A DNA stretch of 64,000 nt. Origin: Haliscomenobacter sp. GTDB lineage: Bacteria; Bacteroidota; Bacteroidia; Chitinophagales; Saprospiraceae. The translations under genes and the position numbers were made by a program. Of the stretch, positions 19,260-28,380 are shown piece after piece. The DNA lies in NCBI GenBank assembly GCA_016713275.1, contig JADJPL010000013.1, positions 1 through 64,000 of the forward strand, written 5' to 3'. Below the pieces are notes generated by a model. That model did no database searches. It saw only the letters and a program-made list of their open reading frames with translations, and was not told the origin of the DNA. The first letter of the stretch is position 1. Every line of letters begins with the position of its first letter.

Positions 19260-20540
19260 GCGCCCCCACGTCTCAACGCCCCCACGTCTCCTCCTGCCGT
19301 TCTTGCCCCCGGCCTCGGGGTATGTTCTTTTTGCTCGCCCAAAAAAAGAACCAAAAAAAAGAGCGCTCCTACGCCCTACCGCTCCGTGGAAACGCCTTCG
19401 CTCTATGGGCTTCAACCGCTTTGAACACCGGACGTTGCGTTTATCCTGCATTCCAAGCGGTTGACCCCATAAGGCGATTCCGTTCTTCGAACGGGAACGG
19501 CGTTTCCCACGGGCTCCGGGCTGCGGAGGGCAAAAGTCCAGACCGAAGCGTCTGGGGAGCATTGTGTTGTCTTGGAATTCAAACGCCCTAACCCTCAACG
19601 CCCCCACGCCTCAACGCCTCCCCCTGCTGTTCTTGCCCCCGGCCTCGGGGTATGTTCTTTTTTTGCTCGCCCAAAAAAAGAACCAAAAAAAGGGCGCTCC
19701 TCCGCCCTACCGCTCCGTGGCAAACGCCTTCGCTTTATGGGCTTCAACCGCTTTGAACACCGGACGTTGCGTTTATCCTGCATTCCAAGCGGTTGACCCC
19801 ATAAGGCGATCCCGTTCTTCGAACGGGACCGGCGTTTCCCACGGGCTCCGGGCTGCGGAGGGCAAAAGTCCAGACCGAAGCGTCTGGGGAGCATTGTGTT
19901 GTCTTGGATTCAACGCCCCCACGCCCCAACGCCCCCCCTGCTGGTCTCCCGCCCCCCCCGGGGGCGGGGGCCGCCCTTGCCCCAGACAAAAAAGAAACGC
20001 CCCCCACGCCCCACCGCAACGGGGGCAACGGGGGGGCCCCCCCCGCCAACCGCGCCGGGGGCGGCCGCCCCCTCCCCGGGGGGCGACCCCCCGGGCCCCC
20101 GGGGGTCGCCGCCCGGGGGGGGGGGGCGGCGGCCGGAGGGGGGCCGGGCTGCGGAGGGCAAAGTCAGACAACCTGGGGCATTGTGTTGTCTTGGAATTCA
20201 ACGCCTCAACGCCTCAACGCCTCAACGCCCCCACGTCTCAACACCCCCACGTCTCCTCCTGCCGTTCTTGCCCCCGGCCTCGGGGTATGTTCTTTTTTTG
20301 CTCGCCCAAAAAAAGAACCAAAAAAAGGGCGCTCCTCCGCCCTACCGCTCCGTGGCAAACGCCTTCGCTTTATGGGCTTCAACCGCTTTGAACACCGGTC
20401 GTTGCGTTTATCCTGCATTCCAAGCGGTTGACCCCATAAGGCGATCCCGTTCTTCGAACGGGACCGGCGTTTCCCACGGGCTCCGGGCTGCGGAGGGCAA
20501 AAGTCCAGATCGAAGCGTCTGGGGAGCATTGTGTTGTCTT
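19260..20540 (-). repeat. Cluster of inverted-orientation structured repeat modules and octamer tracts
   Basis: Three good copies (about 19295-19530, 19621-19880, 20258-20500) and one C/G-homopolymer-ridden copy (about 19930-20160) of the module also seen at 11811-12240. Each holds a perfect hairpin of the type GTTCTTTTTTT/AAAAAAAGAAC (for example 19654-19683), the AACCGCTTTG/CCAAGCGGTT pair and CCCGTTCTTCGAACGGG. Tracts of an 8-bp unit (CTCAACGC) separate the copies. Open frames here are repeat translations; no gene is supported. Confidence 0.8.
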
Positions 20541-20545
20541 GAAAA

Positions 20546-22057
20546 TCAACGCCTCAACGTCTCAACGCCTAAACGCCTTTCCACCACCCAAAGCGCATAA
20601 TCGCGCAACCGGTAGGCCAAAGCCAGAGGTACGAAAGGGATTTCCAGGGTAGAAGAGGCGGTGTGCAGGGCGACATCGCAAAGGCCTTTGCGTTGCTGGA
20701 ACGGGGATTGGTTGATCGTCAGGGCCTGGATTTTCTCCCAGGGGGATTGCCTGAAATAGCGGGTAAAAAAGCCGTACGACAACTGGATCCCCGTGGGATT
20801 TACCTGAACCGACCAGGATTGCTGCAATTGGCGCTGCCAGAAATACGTCAGCGGGACCCAAATCGCGGCAAAGATCAGGGGGTTGACGCTTTCCCGGAGC
20901 AGGGCGGCAGCAACCAGGATTACTCCAGGGACCAGCCCCAGGAAGAGGAACCTCCGCTGGGCATACCAGGAGCTGATGGGGTGGGGGTCCCAGGGCTCGG
21001 AATTCAGTTGCGGAAAACACCCCTCCAGCACCGCCGAAATCTGAGGCGCTTTGCACCCCGGGGCCTTGAGGGAAGCCGCCGCCGCCGCCAGCAGGCCTCC
21101 GCCCTGGTAGATTTGCAGCACATAGTAACCCAGCTTTCGCTGCAAGGGGTTGGCGCTCCACTTCACCATTTGAACTTTAGGAAGGCTGATGGATTGTTCG
21201 TGCCGGGTGAACAATCCCGCACTCAGCCGGAACCCTTGCCCTGATTGAACAAATTCCAGTCCGTAGTAGCGGGCTACCGTGCGCAGGAGGGTCACCAGAA
21301 AGGAAAGCAGAACCAGGGCTGCGGTAAATACGAGCAGGAGCATGGTCCAATGCCCATAGATATACCCCCACTGATCCTTGAGGGAGTTCGTGAAGGTTTT
21401 GCCCAGCGTTTGAGAGAGTTCGGAAAATACCCCCAGGCCCAATCCGAGCAGAATGCCGGTCGTTCGCAGGTGGTTTTGGGTGATACCTACCTTCAGCAGG
21501 TCGTCCAGGTCCAGCCGAAGCAGAACCTGCCCTTCGGGGCGGGAATCCGTTTGTCCAGTGTGCGCGGCCTCTCCTTCTTTACGGTGCGCCATGAGGTAGG
21601 CTCTCAGCCTTTGGGCTTTTTCCATACTCAGGGCCGTAAGCGAAAATTCTTTTTGCTGCGCTCCGCTGGTGTCGATCTCGATTTTTACCGCCCGGAAGAG
21701 CCGGTGCAGAAACGTTTGCTGGAACGTCACGGTCTGTATCCGTTCCAGTGGGATGCTCAGCTTCCTTCGGCTCAGGAGCCCGCTTTCCAGGATGAGTTCC
21801 CCCGCTTCTATGCGGAAAGACGTGGTGAAAAAAGCAACCAGCGACCGGACCAGGACGATAGCTGCCAGGACCAGCGTCACCCAGCCGAAAAAGGAAGCGC
21901 GGTTCGAAGCAGGGCGAAACAGGATGACCAGAAAGAAGGCCCAGTATTGCTTGATGAAATTCAGGAAGAGCTGGGCAAAAACCAGCAGCAGCGCTGCGGC
22001 CGACTGCCGGGTGGGGTGCTGGAATTCGTGGGCATCCGGACGGTCAGGCAGGCTCAT
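20546..22057 (-). CDS. PH-domain (bPH2) membrane protein, YdbT-like
   Basis: A 503-residue membrane protein with three bPH2-type segments, the first at about residues 70-150 (FRIEAGELILESGLLSRRKLSIPLERIQTV), a second near 290-320 (GLFTRHEQSISLPKVQMVKWSANPLQRKLG) and a third near 420-470 (FFTRYFRQSPWEKIQALTINQSPFQQRKG). Each pair of hydrophobic helices precedes such a segment, as in YdbT. It overlaps the smaller YdbS-like gene by 14 bases, the conserved arrangement. The last few residues (VERRLGVETLRR) are encoded by an octamer repeat tract, so the natural C-terminus may differ. Confidence 0.85.
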   Translation of the reverse strand: MSLPDRPDAHEFQHPTRQSAAALLLVFAQLFLNFIKQYWAFFLVILFRPASNRASFFGWVTLVLAAIVLVRSLVAFFTTSFRIEAGELILESGLLSRRKLSIPLERIQTVTFQQTFLHRLFRAVKIEIDTSGAQQKEFSLTALSMEKAQRLRAYLMAHRKEGEAAHTGQTDSRPEGQVLLRLDLDDLLKVGITQNHLRTTGILLGLGLGVFSELSQTLGKTFTNSLKDQWGYIYGHWTMLLLVFTAALVLLSFLVTLLRTVARYYGLEFVQSGQGFRLSAGLFTRHEQSISLPKVQMVKWSANPLQRKLGYYVLQIYQGGGLLAAAAASLKAPGCKAPQISAVLEGCFPQLNSEPWDPHPISSWYAQRRFLFLGLVPGVILVAAALLRESVNPLIFAAIWVPLTYFWQRQLQQSWSVQVNPTGIQLSYGFFTRYFRQSPWEKIQALTINQSPFQQRKGLCDVALHTASSTLEIPFVPLALAYRLRDYALWVVERRLGVETLRR

Positions 22058-22565
22058 CGGCGTCCGTTTTTAGGGTGATAAACGCCTTTACGCGTTCGGC
22101 ATCTTCCAGGGAAAGCCCTTCCAGCGCCAGATCGCCTTCGCTGCTGGCGGTGTGCACCTGCAGGCTGCATATCCCAAACCGTTTTTGGATAGGGCCTTGC
22201 TCCACCGCCACGTGTTGTACCCGCACAAAAGGGACCGTCCGCTCTTTTCGCCACCAAAAGCCTTTCCAGTGGGTAAGATCCCGCTCCCGAAGGGCAAAGC
22301 GTTCTCTTTGAAACCGCTTTTTGGTCAGCCAGCGCGAGAACGACCAAAAGCCGGCCCAGGCCAAAAGCGCCAGGGGGTACCACGCCCATTGGCCTCCTTT
22401 GAACGCGAGCGCCCAGCCGATCGTTTGGGCGCCCAGCAGAATGATCCAGAAGATCGCGTTGCCAATCAGCCGCACGCGCAGGGCCTGCGGCGCCAGCGTC
22501 TGGCTGACCGCCGGGTCGAGCGCAGGAAGCTGATCCAACGGAACAGGAGGATTTTCGAACAGCAT
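22044..22565 (-). CDS. PH-domain (bPH2) membrane protein, YdbS-like
   Basis: A 173-residue protein with two membrane helices (about residues 33-55 and 60-80) and one bPH2 domain: LRERDLTHWKGFWWRKERTVPFVRVQHVAVEQGPIQKRFGICSL, ending with a threonine/serine strand QVHTASSEGDLALEGL. YdbS/YdbT pairs are membrane proteins of uncertain function. The gene is first of the pair and its 3' end overlaps the next start. Upstream lies about 60 bases without a clear promoter. Confidence 0.88.
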   Translation of the reverse strand: MLFENPPVPLDQLPALDPAVSQTLAPQALRVRLIGNAIFWIILLGAQTIGWALAFKGGQWAWYPLALLAWAGFWSFSRWLTKKRFQRERFALRERDLTHWKGFWWRKERTVPFVRVQHVAVEQGPIQKRFGICSLQVHTASSEGDLALEGLSLEDAERVKAFITLKTDADEPA

Positions 22566-22629
22566 GAATCCGATTTTTGATGAAGGGCTTTTCCCTTTAA
22601 CTTCCCGAAACTAAAGAATGTTGACCAAA

Positions 22630-22887
22630 TTACCGCGCTTCTTTCCTTTCGGGATGAACCGGATGAGCCGGCCCGGGCAGGAGGGAATCCAATGGGGTGG
22701 GTTGAGGAACCGCCGGTGCATACCGGGGCGCCGGCGTAGATCCCAATGCGGGGCCGTCTGTTCGGCGAGGCTGGCAGCTTAGCAGCAGAATGCCCATCAG
22801 GAAAAACAACACATGCGCATGGCGCAGCCACCGCAGGTTTTGGAAGGGATGCATAAACATGGCCGGATCGGGTTTTTTCCGCTTCAA
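22630..22887 (-). CDS. Small putative lipoprotein, unknown function
   Basis: An 85-residue frame with a basic N-terminus, a hydrophobic helix ending in LMGILLLSC (lipobox) and a proline-rich tail (PAPRYAPAVPQPTPLDSLLPG). The start could also be the internal methionine at residue 10. No family is recognised. The signal and lipobox make it more than chance, but it is short and has no homology evidence. Confidence 0.45.
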   Translation of the reverse strand: MKRKKPDPAMFMHPFQNLRWLRHAHVLFFLMGILLLSCQPRRTDGPALGSTPAPRYAPAVPQPTPLDSLLPGPAHPVHPERKEAR

Positions 22888-23096
22888 GGTAAAGGAATTC
22901 TCCGACTTGCTGCGTTAAGATTAGGTGAACTTCAAAAGCCGGTCTTAGGCGAAGGGCCGTTCCTTTTACCGGAAAAAGGGCGTTGGTCGAGATTATCGGG
23001 CAACTTGCTCCTTTTTTATCTTCGGATTTGAACGGTATTTGTATTTTTCTAATCGACATCTTTTTTCTAATCCATAACCCCTTCAATTTTCCAAAG

Positions 23097-25859
23097 ATGA
23101 TGAAATATCGTTTTCTTCTGTTCCTCTTTGTAGCCATTTCTTCCGTTCTGCAGGCGCAGATGGCCCCTTCGGACCCGCTGCCTTTAACTCCAGACATCCA
23201 GACCGGCAAGCTGGATAACGGCTTGACCTATTACATCCGGAAAAATGCCAAGCCCGAAAAAAAGGTGGAACTCCGCCTGGTAGTCAACGCCGGTTCCATT
23301 CTGGAAACGGATAAGCAGCAAGGCCTCGCGCACTTCTGCGAGCACATGGCCTTCAACGGGACCAAAAACTTTCCGAAAAATGAACTGGTGAGCTTCCTCC
23401 AGTCAATGGGCGTCCGCTTCGGAGCGGATTTGAATGCGTACACCTCGTTCGACGAAACGGTGTACATGCTCCCCATCCCCCTCGACCAGCCCGGTAACCT
23501 GGAAAAAGGATTCCAGGTGCTGGAAGATTGGGCCCACAACTGCACCTACGACCCTGCCGAGATCGATAAGGAGCGGGGTGTCGTGCTCGAAGAAGCCCGT
23601 CTGGGCAAAGGCGCCGACGACCGGATGCTGAAAAAGTATATTGGCCCGCTTTTCGCCGGCTCCCAATATGCAAACCGCATTCCCATCGGAAAGGAAGAGA
23701 TCCTGAAGAATGCGCCATACAAAACGTTTAAAAGCTTTTATAAAACCTGGTACCGCCCCAACCTGATGGCGGTCATCGTCGTGGGCGACGTAGACCCCGC
23801 CGCTGCGCTGGCGCTGGTCAAAAAGCATTTTGGGCCGGTCAAAAACCCAGGCGGCGCCCCCAAGCGGGTATATGCCCCCGTGCCGCCGCGCGCCGTCACG
23901 GAAGCGTTGATCGTCACCGACCCGGAAGCGACCAACTACGTGCTGAACATCAACTACGACGCTCAAAAAGCTTCCCCGGAAACGACCCTGGGCGATTACC
24001 AGCGTTCCATCCTGCGGGGCTTGTTCTCCGATATGCTGAACGCCCGGCTGAACGACCTGCGCCAAACCGCCAAACCCCCTTTCCTGTTTGGCTCCGCAGG
24101 CTACGGCGAATTCGTCCGGGGCTATGAAAACTTTAGCGCCTTTGCCGCTATCGGAAACGAAGGACTGGAACCTGCCATCAACGCCGTAGTAGGCGCGGTG
24201 GAACAGGTGCGGAAATTTGGCTTCACCCAGGCGGAACTGGACCGCGCCAAGCAGCGCCGCATGGCTTCTATGGAGCAGTTGGCAAAAGAAAAAGACAAAT
24301 CGGAATCCGAAGGCTACGCCAGCGAACTCGTCCGCGTGTTTTTAAAAGGAGAACCTGCCCCGGGCATCGACAACGAGTTCAAGTACCATCAAAATTTCAT
24401 GCCCCAGGTTGCGCTCAAGGAAGTCAACGAGTTGGCGAAATCCTTCAACCTCGACGCGCACAAGTTTATCTACCTGACCGGTCCGGAGAAAGGCAATGTT
24501 CAACTCCCCGATAATGCCTGCTTGCTGGCGATGTTCAACCGCGCGCTGCTGCAGGACCTGAAACCTTACCAGGAAGCCGCCGTCGCCAGTTCCCTCATGG
24601 AACCCCTGACTTCCGGCGGGACCATCGTCAAGGAAACCCGCGACCAGGTGCTGGGGACCACCGAATTGGTCCTGAGCAACGGAATCCGGGTGACGCTCAA
24701 GCCGACGGATTTCAAAAACGACGAGATCCAGTTCGCAGGAATCCACAAGGGCGGCGCCAATAACTACGGTCCGGAAGACCGTTTCAACACCGCCCTGGCG
24801 CTGTCCGTGATGCGGGAAATGGGCGTTGCCGGGTTTTCCCCCAGCGATTTGCGCAAGGTCAATGCCGGTAAAACCGCTAATGTCGCCCCGGCCATCGGCG
24901 GCATTACCAGCGGATTCCGGGGCAACTCCTCCGTGAAGGATTTTGAAACCATGCTCCAACTGACGTACCTGTACGCTACCGCTCCCCGCAAAGACGAGGC
25001 CCTCTTCCAGTCGTTTAAAGCCCGCACCACGGCCCAATGGGCCATGATGGGCGCCAACCCGCAGTTTGCTTTCATCGATACCCTTTACAAGTTTATGTAC
25101 GGCAACCATCCCAACGCGCCGCTGCTCCCCAAACCCGAGGTGGTGGAAAAAGTGGACCTCGACCGGGTGGTCCAAATCTATAAAGACCGCCTGACCAACC
25201 TGGCCGGCATGCATTTTACCTTCGTCGGCAGCCTCAACGAGGAGACGATGAAGCCTTTGATCGCCAAATACCTCGGCGCCCTCCCAGCCGCCGGACCAGA
25301 ACCGGTATGGAAAGACAACGGCCTGCGCATGGTAGGGGGCGAGCGGGAAATGAAATTCAATAAAGGAACCGAACCTCAGAGCTTGATCCAGCTGGTCTGG
25401 TTTGAGGAAACGCCTTATAGCCCCGACATGGAACTGAAGATCGACGCTCTGGTCGAGATCCTCAATATCCGGGTTATCGAAAAACTCCGCGAAGAATTGG
25501 GCGGAATCTATGGCGGCGGTTTCTCCGGGGTCATGCGGAAACACCCCTACGAATTTTTCCAACTCATCCTGGAACTTCCTGCGGCCCCGAAAACGTCCAG
25601 AAACTGGTCGACGCGACGCAGGCCGAAATCAATCCTTGCTGACCACCGGCCCAAACCCGAGGACCTCGACAAGGTGAAACAGCAGTGGCGGGAAGTGTAC
25701 AAGGAAAACATGAAGCAAAACGCTTACTGGCTCACCAACCTGGAGCAAATCCGGTTCTACGGCGAAGACCCCCAATTGTTTCTGGAGCACGAAAAACGCT
25801 TCGACGCCCTGACCGTCGCCCAAAAACTGAAAGCGGTGCTGTCCGGAAAGAAGAAATGA
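23097..25859 (+). CDS. M16-family zinc metalloprotease (pitrilysin/insulinase type)
   Basis: A two-lobed peptidase of about 920 residues with a signal peptide (FLLFLFVAISSVLQAQ); ATG 23097 is chosen for this signal. The inverted zinc motif HFCEH lies at residues 79-83 and the downstream glutamate in the ERGVVLEEARLG segment. A second M16 domain begins near VLSNGIRVTLKPTDFKNDEI. Near 25577-25645 the frame makes a compensated excursion: the natural reading CGPENVQKLVDATQAEIN lies in another frame, so two opposite indels alter about 20 residues. Acts in the periplasm on peptides. Confidence 0.92.
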   Translation: MMKYRFLLFLFVAISSVLQAQMAPSDPLPLTPDIQTGKLDNGLTYYIRKNAKPEKKVELRLVVNAGSILETDKQQGLAHFCEHMAFNGTKNFPKNELVSFLQSMGVRFGADLNAYTSFDETVYMLPIPLDQPGNLEKGFQVLEDWAHNCTYDPAEIDKERGVVLEEARLGKGADDRMLKKYIGPLFAGSQYANRIPIGKEEILKNAPYKTFKSFYKTWYRPNLMAVIVVGDVDPAAALALVKKHFGPVKNPGGAPKRVYAPVPPRAVTEALIVTDPEATNYVLNINYDAQKASPETTLGDYQRSILRGLFSDMLNARLNDLRQTAKPPFLFGSAGYGEFVRGYENFSAFAAIGNEGLEPAINAVVGAVEQVRKFGFTQAELDRAKQRRMASMEQLAKEKDKSESEGYASELVRVFLKGEPAPGIDNEFKYHQNFMPQVALKEVNELAKSFNLDAHKFIYLTGPEKGNVQLPDNACLLAMFNRALLQDLKPYQEAAVASSLMEPLTSGGTIVKETRDQVLGTTELVLSNGIRVTLKPTDFKNDEIQFAGIHKGGANNYGPEDRFNTALALSVMREMGVAGFSPSDLRKVNAGKTANVAPAIGGITSGFRGNSSVKDFETMLQLTYLYATAPRKDEALFQSFKARTTAQWAMMGANPQFAFIDTLYKFMYGNHPNAPLLPKPEVVEKVDLDRVVQIYKDRLTNLAGMHFTFVGSLNEETMKPLIAKYLGALPAAGPEPVWKDNGLRMVGGEREMKFNKGTEPQSLIQLVWFEETPYSPDMELKIDALVEILNIRVIEKLREELGGIYGGGFSGVMRKHPYEFFQLILELPAAPKTSRNWSTRRRPKSILADHRPKPEDLDKVKQQWREVYKENMKQNAYWLTNLEQIRFYGEDPQLFLEHEKRFDALTVAQKLKAVLSGKKK

Positions 25860-25982
25860 CGTGAGACGGGGCATGGGGATGCCGCCAAACTGGCGTTCTC
25901 CGGCCCCAATAAACTAACTAAGGCTTGTCTCGGTGCTGGGCGGGGTGGAAACGCCGTTCCGGAAGAACGGGAGAAAGTGACG

Positions 25983-26090
25983 GGAGAACGGGAGACGGTG
26001 GACGGTGGACGGTGGACGGTGGACCGGGCAAGAACGCGGAGACGTTGGAAAGTTTCCAACGTCCAACGTCTAACCTCTAACGTCTAATGC
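25983..26090. repeat. Heptamer tandem repeats upstream of fabG
   Basis: GACGGTG units at 25983-26025 followed by GTCCAAC, GTCTAAC, CTCTAAC and GTCTAAT units at about 26050-26090. The period is 7 bp throughout. The stretch 25860-26120 otherwise shows nothing coding. Confidence 0.8.
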
Positions 26091-26120
26091 GTACTTTCGC
26101 AGAGGAAAAAAACATTGGAT

Positions 26121-26861
26121 ATGAAATTACTTGAAGGAAAAGTGGCGCTGATTACCGGCGGATCCCGGGGATCGGAGCGGCCATTGTGCGCCGGTTTGCG
26201 GAGCATGGCGCAGATGTCGCCTTTACGTACCGCTCCTCGGAAGCGCAGGCCCTGGCCCTGGCCGAATCGTTGACCCAGCTGGGCGTTCGAGCAAAAGCCT
26301 ACCATTCCGACGCGGCTTCCTACCAGGAGGCAGAAGCGCTGGTCCAGGCGGTTATTCAGGATTTTGGCAAAATCGACACCCTGATAAATAATGCAGGCAT
26401 CACGCAGGACACGCTGATGCTGCGCATGACGGAGGAGCAGTGGGATAAGGTGATTCACACCAACCTCAAGTCGGTGTTCAACCTCACCAAGCACGTGATG
26501 CGCCCGATGATGCGCACCGGAGGGTCGATCATCAACCTGAGTTCCATCGTGGGCATTACCGGCAACGCCGGGCAGGCCAACTACGCCGCTTCCAAGGCCG
26601 GCATCATCGGCTTCACCAAATCCATTGCCAAGGAAATGGGGTCGCGCAATATCCGGTGCAACGCCATTGCCCCCGGTTTTATCGCTACCGATATGACGGA
26701 TCAGCTAAACGACCAAACCCGCGAAGCCTATCTGAGCAACATCCCGATGAAGCTTCGGGCAGCCAGAAGAAGTGGGCGACGTGTGCGTTTTCCTCGCTTC
26801 GGATATGTCTGCCTACGTTTCCGGACAAACGATCAGCGTTTGCGGCGCATTGCACACCTAG
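26121..26861 (+). CDS. fabG: 3-oxoacyl-[acyl-carrier-protein] reductase, with two frameshifts
   Basis: A short-chain dehydrogenase of fatty acid synthesis reducing 3-oxoacyl-ACP with NADPH. It begins MKLLEGKVALITGGSRG at 26121; one base is missing within the cofactor loop (GGSRG-IGAAIV), moving the frame. The body includes NNAG, the catalytic Ser in INLSSIVGITG and YAASK(A)G with Tyr and Lys. Near 26750 a second shift occurs, after which GQPEEVGDVCVFLASDMSAYVSGQTISV gives the expected C-terminus, ending at TAG 26859. Both shifts look like sequencing indels because all motifs survive. Confidence 0.85.
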
Positions 26862-27225
26862 ACGGTAGACGGGAGACGGTAGACGGGAGACGGTAGACGG
26901 GAGACGGTGGACGGTGGACGGGAGACGGAAAGTCCACCGTCCACCGTCCACGGAACGTCCCGTCCACGTTCACCGTTCACCGTCCATCGTTCCCCGTCCA
27001 CCGTCCACCGTCCACCGTCCACCGTCCACCGTCCACCGTCCACCGTCCATCGTCCATCGTCCACCGTCCATCGTTCACCGTCCACCGTCCACCGTCCCCG
27101 TCCCTCACCGTCCATCGTCCACCGTCCACCGTTCACCGTTCACCGTCCATCGTTCACCGTCCACCGTCCACCGTTCACCGTCCATCGTTCACCGTCCACC
27201 GTCCACCGTCCATCGTCCACCGTCT
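26862..27225. repeat. Long heptamer satellite, inverted halves
   Basis: About 360 bp of 7-bp units. The first 75 bases are GACGGTA/GACGGGA/GACGGTG units; the rest is the complementary series GTCCACC, GTCCATC and GTTCACC, so the two halves could fold back on each other. It lies between fabG and the DinB-like gene and ends three bases before the ATG. Open frames here are repeat translations. Confidence 0.9.
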
Positions 27226-27227
27226 AT

Positions 27228-27743
27228 ATGGAAACCAACGCTTTTACCCAGGTATTTTTGGAGGAAGTCAAACGCCGTCTTTTCCTCGAATCCTGGCCGC
27301 GCTTGCATAAATGCCTGGATCTGCTCACCGAGGAGGAGGTATGGGCAAGGCCCAATTCCTCGTCGAACAGCGTGGGCAACCTCGTGCTGCACCTGTGCGG
27401 CAACGCCCGGCAATGGATTGTTTCCGGTTTGGGCGGCGCACCGGATCACCGGCGCCGGGATCTGGAGTTTTCGGAAACCGGGCCTATCCCCAAAGCCCAA
27501 CTCGCCGAACTGCTGGACCAGCTCAAACCCGATATATGGCATACCCTCGATAGGCTTACGGAAGCGGATTTACTGAAAACCTACGTCATACAAGGGTTTC
27601 AGGAAAACGGGATCAGCGTGTTGGTGCATGTAGTCGAGCATTTTTCCTACCACACCGGACAGGTGAGCTACTTCGTTAAAGCCAAAAAAGACCTGGATTT
27701 GCAATACTACACGGGGCACGACCTGAATCAAACCAGCTCATAG
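27228..27743 (+). CDS. DinB/DUF1572-like four-helix protein
   Basis: A 171-residue protein starting METNAFTQVFLEEVKRRL. It fits the DinB superfamily: a four-helix bundle with three metal-binding histidines, here VGNLVLHLCGNARQW and VHVVEHFSYHTGQ. Members include metal-dependent thiol transferases and uncharacterised enzymes. Start ATG 27228 follows directly after the heptamer satellite, so its expression may depend on that tract. The last six bases overlap the convergent regulator gene. Confidence 0.8.
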   Translation: METNAFTQVFLEEVKRRLFLESWPRLHKCLDLLTEEEVWARPNSSSNSVGNLVLHLCGNARQWIVSGLGGAPDHRRRDLEFSETGPIPKAQLAELLDQLKPDIWHTLDRLTEADLLKTYVIQGFQENGISVLVHVVEHFSYHTGQVSYFVKAKKDLDLQYYTGHDLNQTSS

Positions 27744-28040
27744 CACATTTACCGGCGCGCTTTCGGGCAGGGCTTTGGCCAGGCGGAACACCCGGGTGAG
27801 CTTTTCCCGGTTGATTCGGTAATGAGGCTGATAGTACTGGGTTTCCGAATAGATAAGCCCTGAGGCGCTCATGCGCGCCAATGCGTCTTCGACATCTATT
27901 TCCGGAAAATGTACCAACACGTCGATGTAAGCGGAGCTTCCATGTTCCTGAAGGTAGGTGAGGAGGGCTAATGTTTGTGGGCGCTGAAGTACGCTGAGCA
28001 CATCAAGGGCCTGCTGAATTTTTTTTTCTGCCTGTTTCAT
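27738..28040 (-). CDS. Winged-helix (ArsR-like) transcriptional regulator
   Basis: A 100-residue protein from MKQAEKKIQQALDVL (ATG 28040); the frame extends upstream but with non-conserved sequence. It shows the ArsR-type winged helix: LSVLQRPQTLALLTYLQEHGSSAYIDVL, then EIDVEDALARMSASGLIYSETQYYQPHYRIN. No cysteine metal site is visible. It converges on the DinB-like gene. The following stretch 28041-28380 holds no gene that I can support. Confidence 0.65.
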   Translation of the reverse strand: MKQAEKKIQQALDVLSVLQRPQTLALLTYLQEHGSSAYIDVLVHFPEIDVEDALARMSASGLIYSETQYYQPHYRINREKLTRVFRLAKALPESAPVNVL

Positions 28041-28380
28041 AGTGTTTCTAGTGTTCAAAGGATTAGGCATAGTAAAGGTATACTCCATAGCAAATCGCTT
28101 GCAGTCACGAAAAAAGTAAGTATACGCTCAATGCTCTAATTGGAAAGCCCGTCAGGACAGGAGAAAGCAACCCGGGGGTGCGTCCTTGAACCGTAAAGGT
28201 AGCGTTATTCCTTCAATAAGGAAAGGGAAGCGCTTCTTTTTTACGGTCAAAGGGAATATACGGAATAGAGGAAGCCGGGTTTCGCTCCGGTTCGTTTTTT
28301 TGTCGGGAGGGCCTTATCATTCCGGTACAAATCCGATTCAATCCTTATTTTTACGGGCGAACAACAAAAAATCCTTTTCC

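Noticed and set aside
19564..20391. A 275-codon plus-strand frame
   Set aside because: It is made of repeat modules and C/G runs, with copies in different frames elsewhere.
24342..25562. A 406-codon minus-strand frame
   Set aside because: It is antisense to the M16 peptidase, which has HxxEH and a signal peptide.
26858..27576. Long frames of HRPPST-type and GRWTVDG-type repeats
   Set aside because: They translate a 7-bp satellite. The DinB-like gene is real only from ATG 27228.
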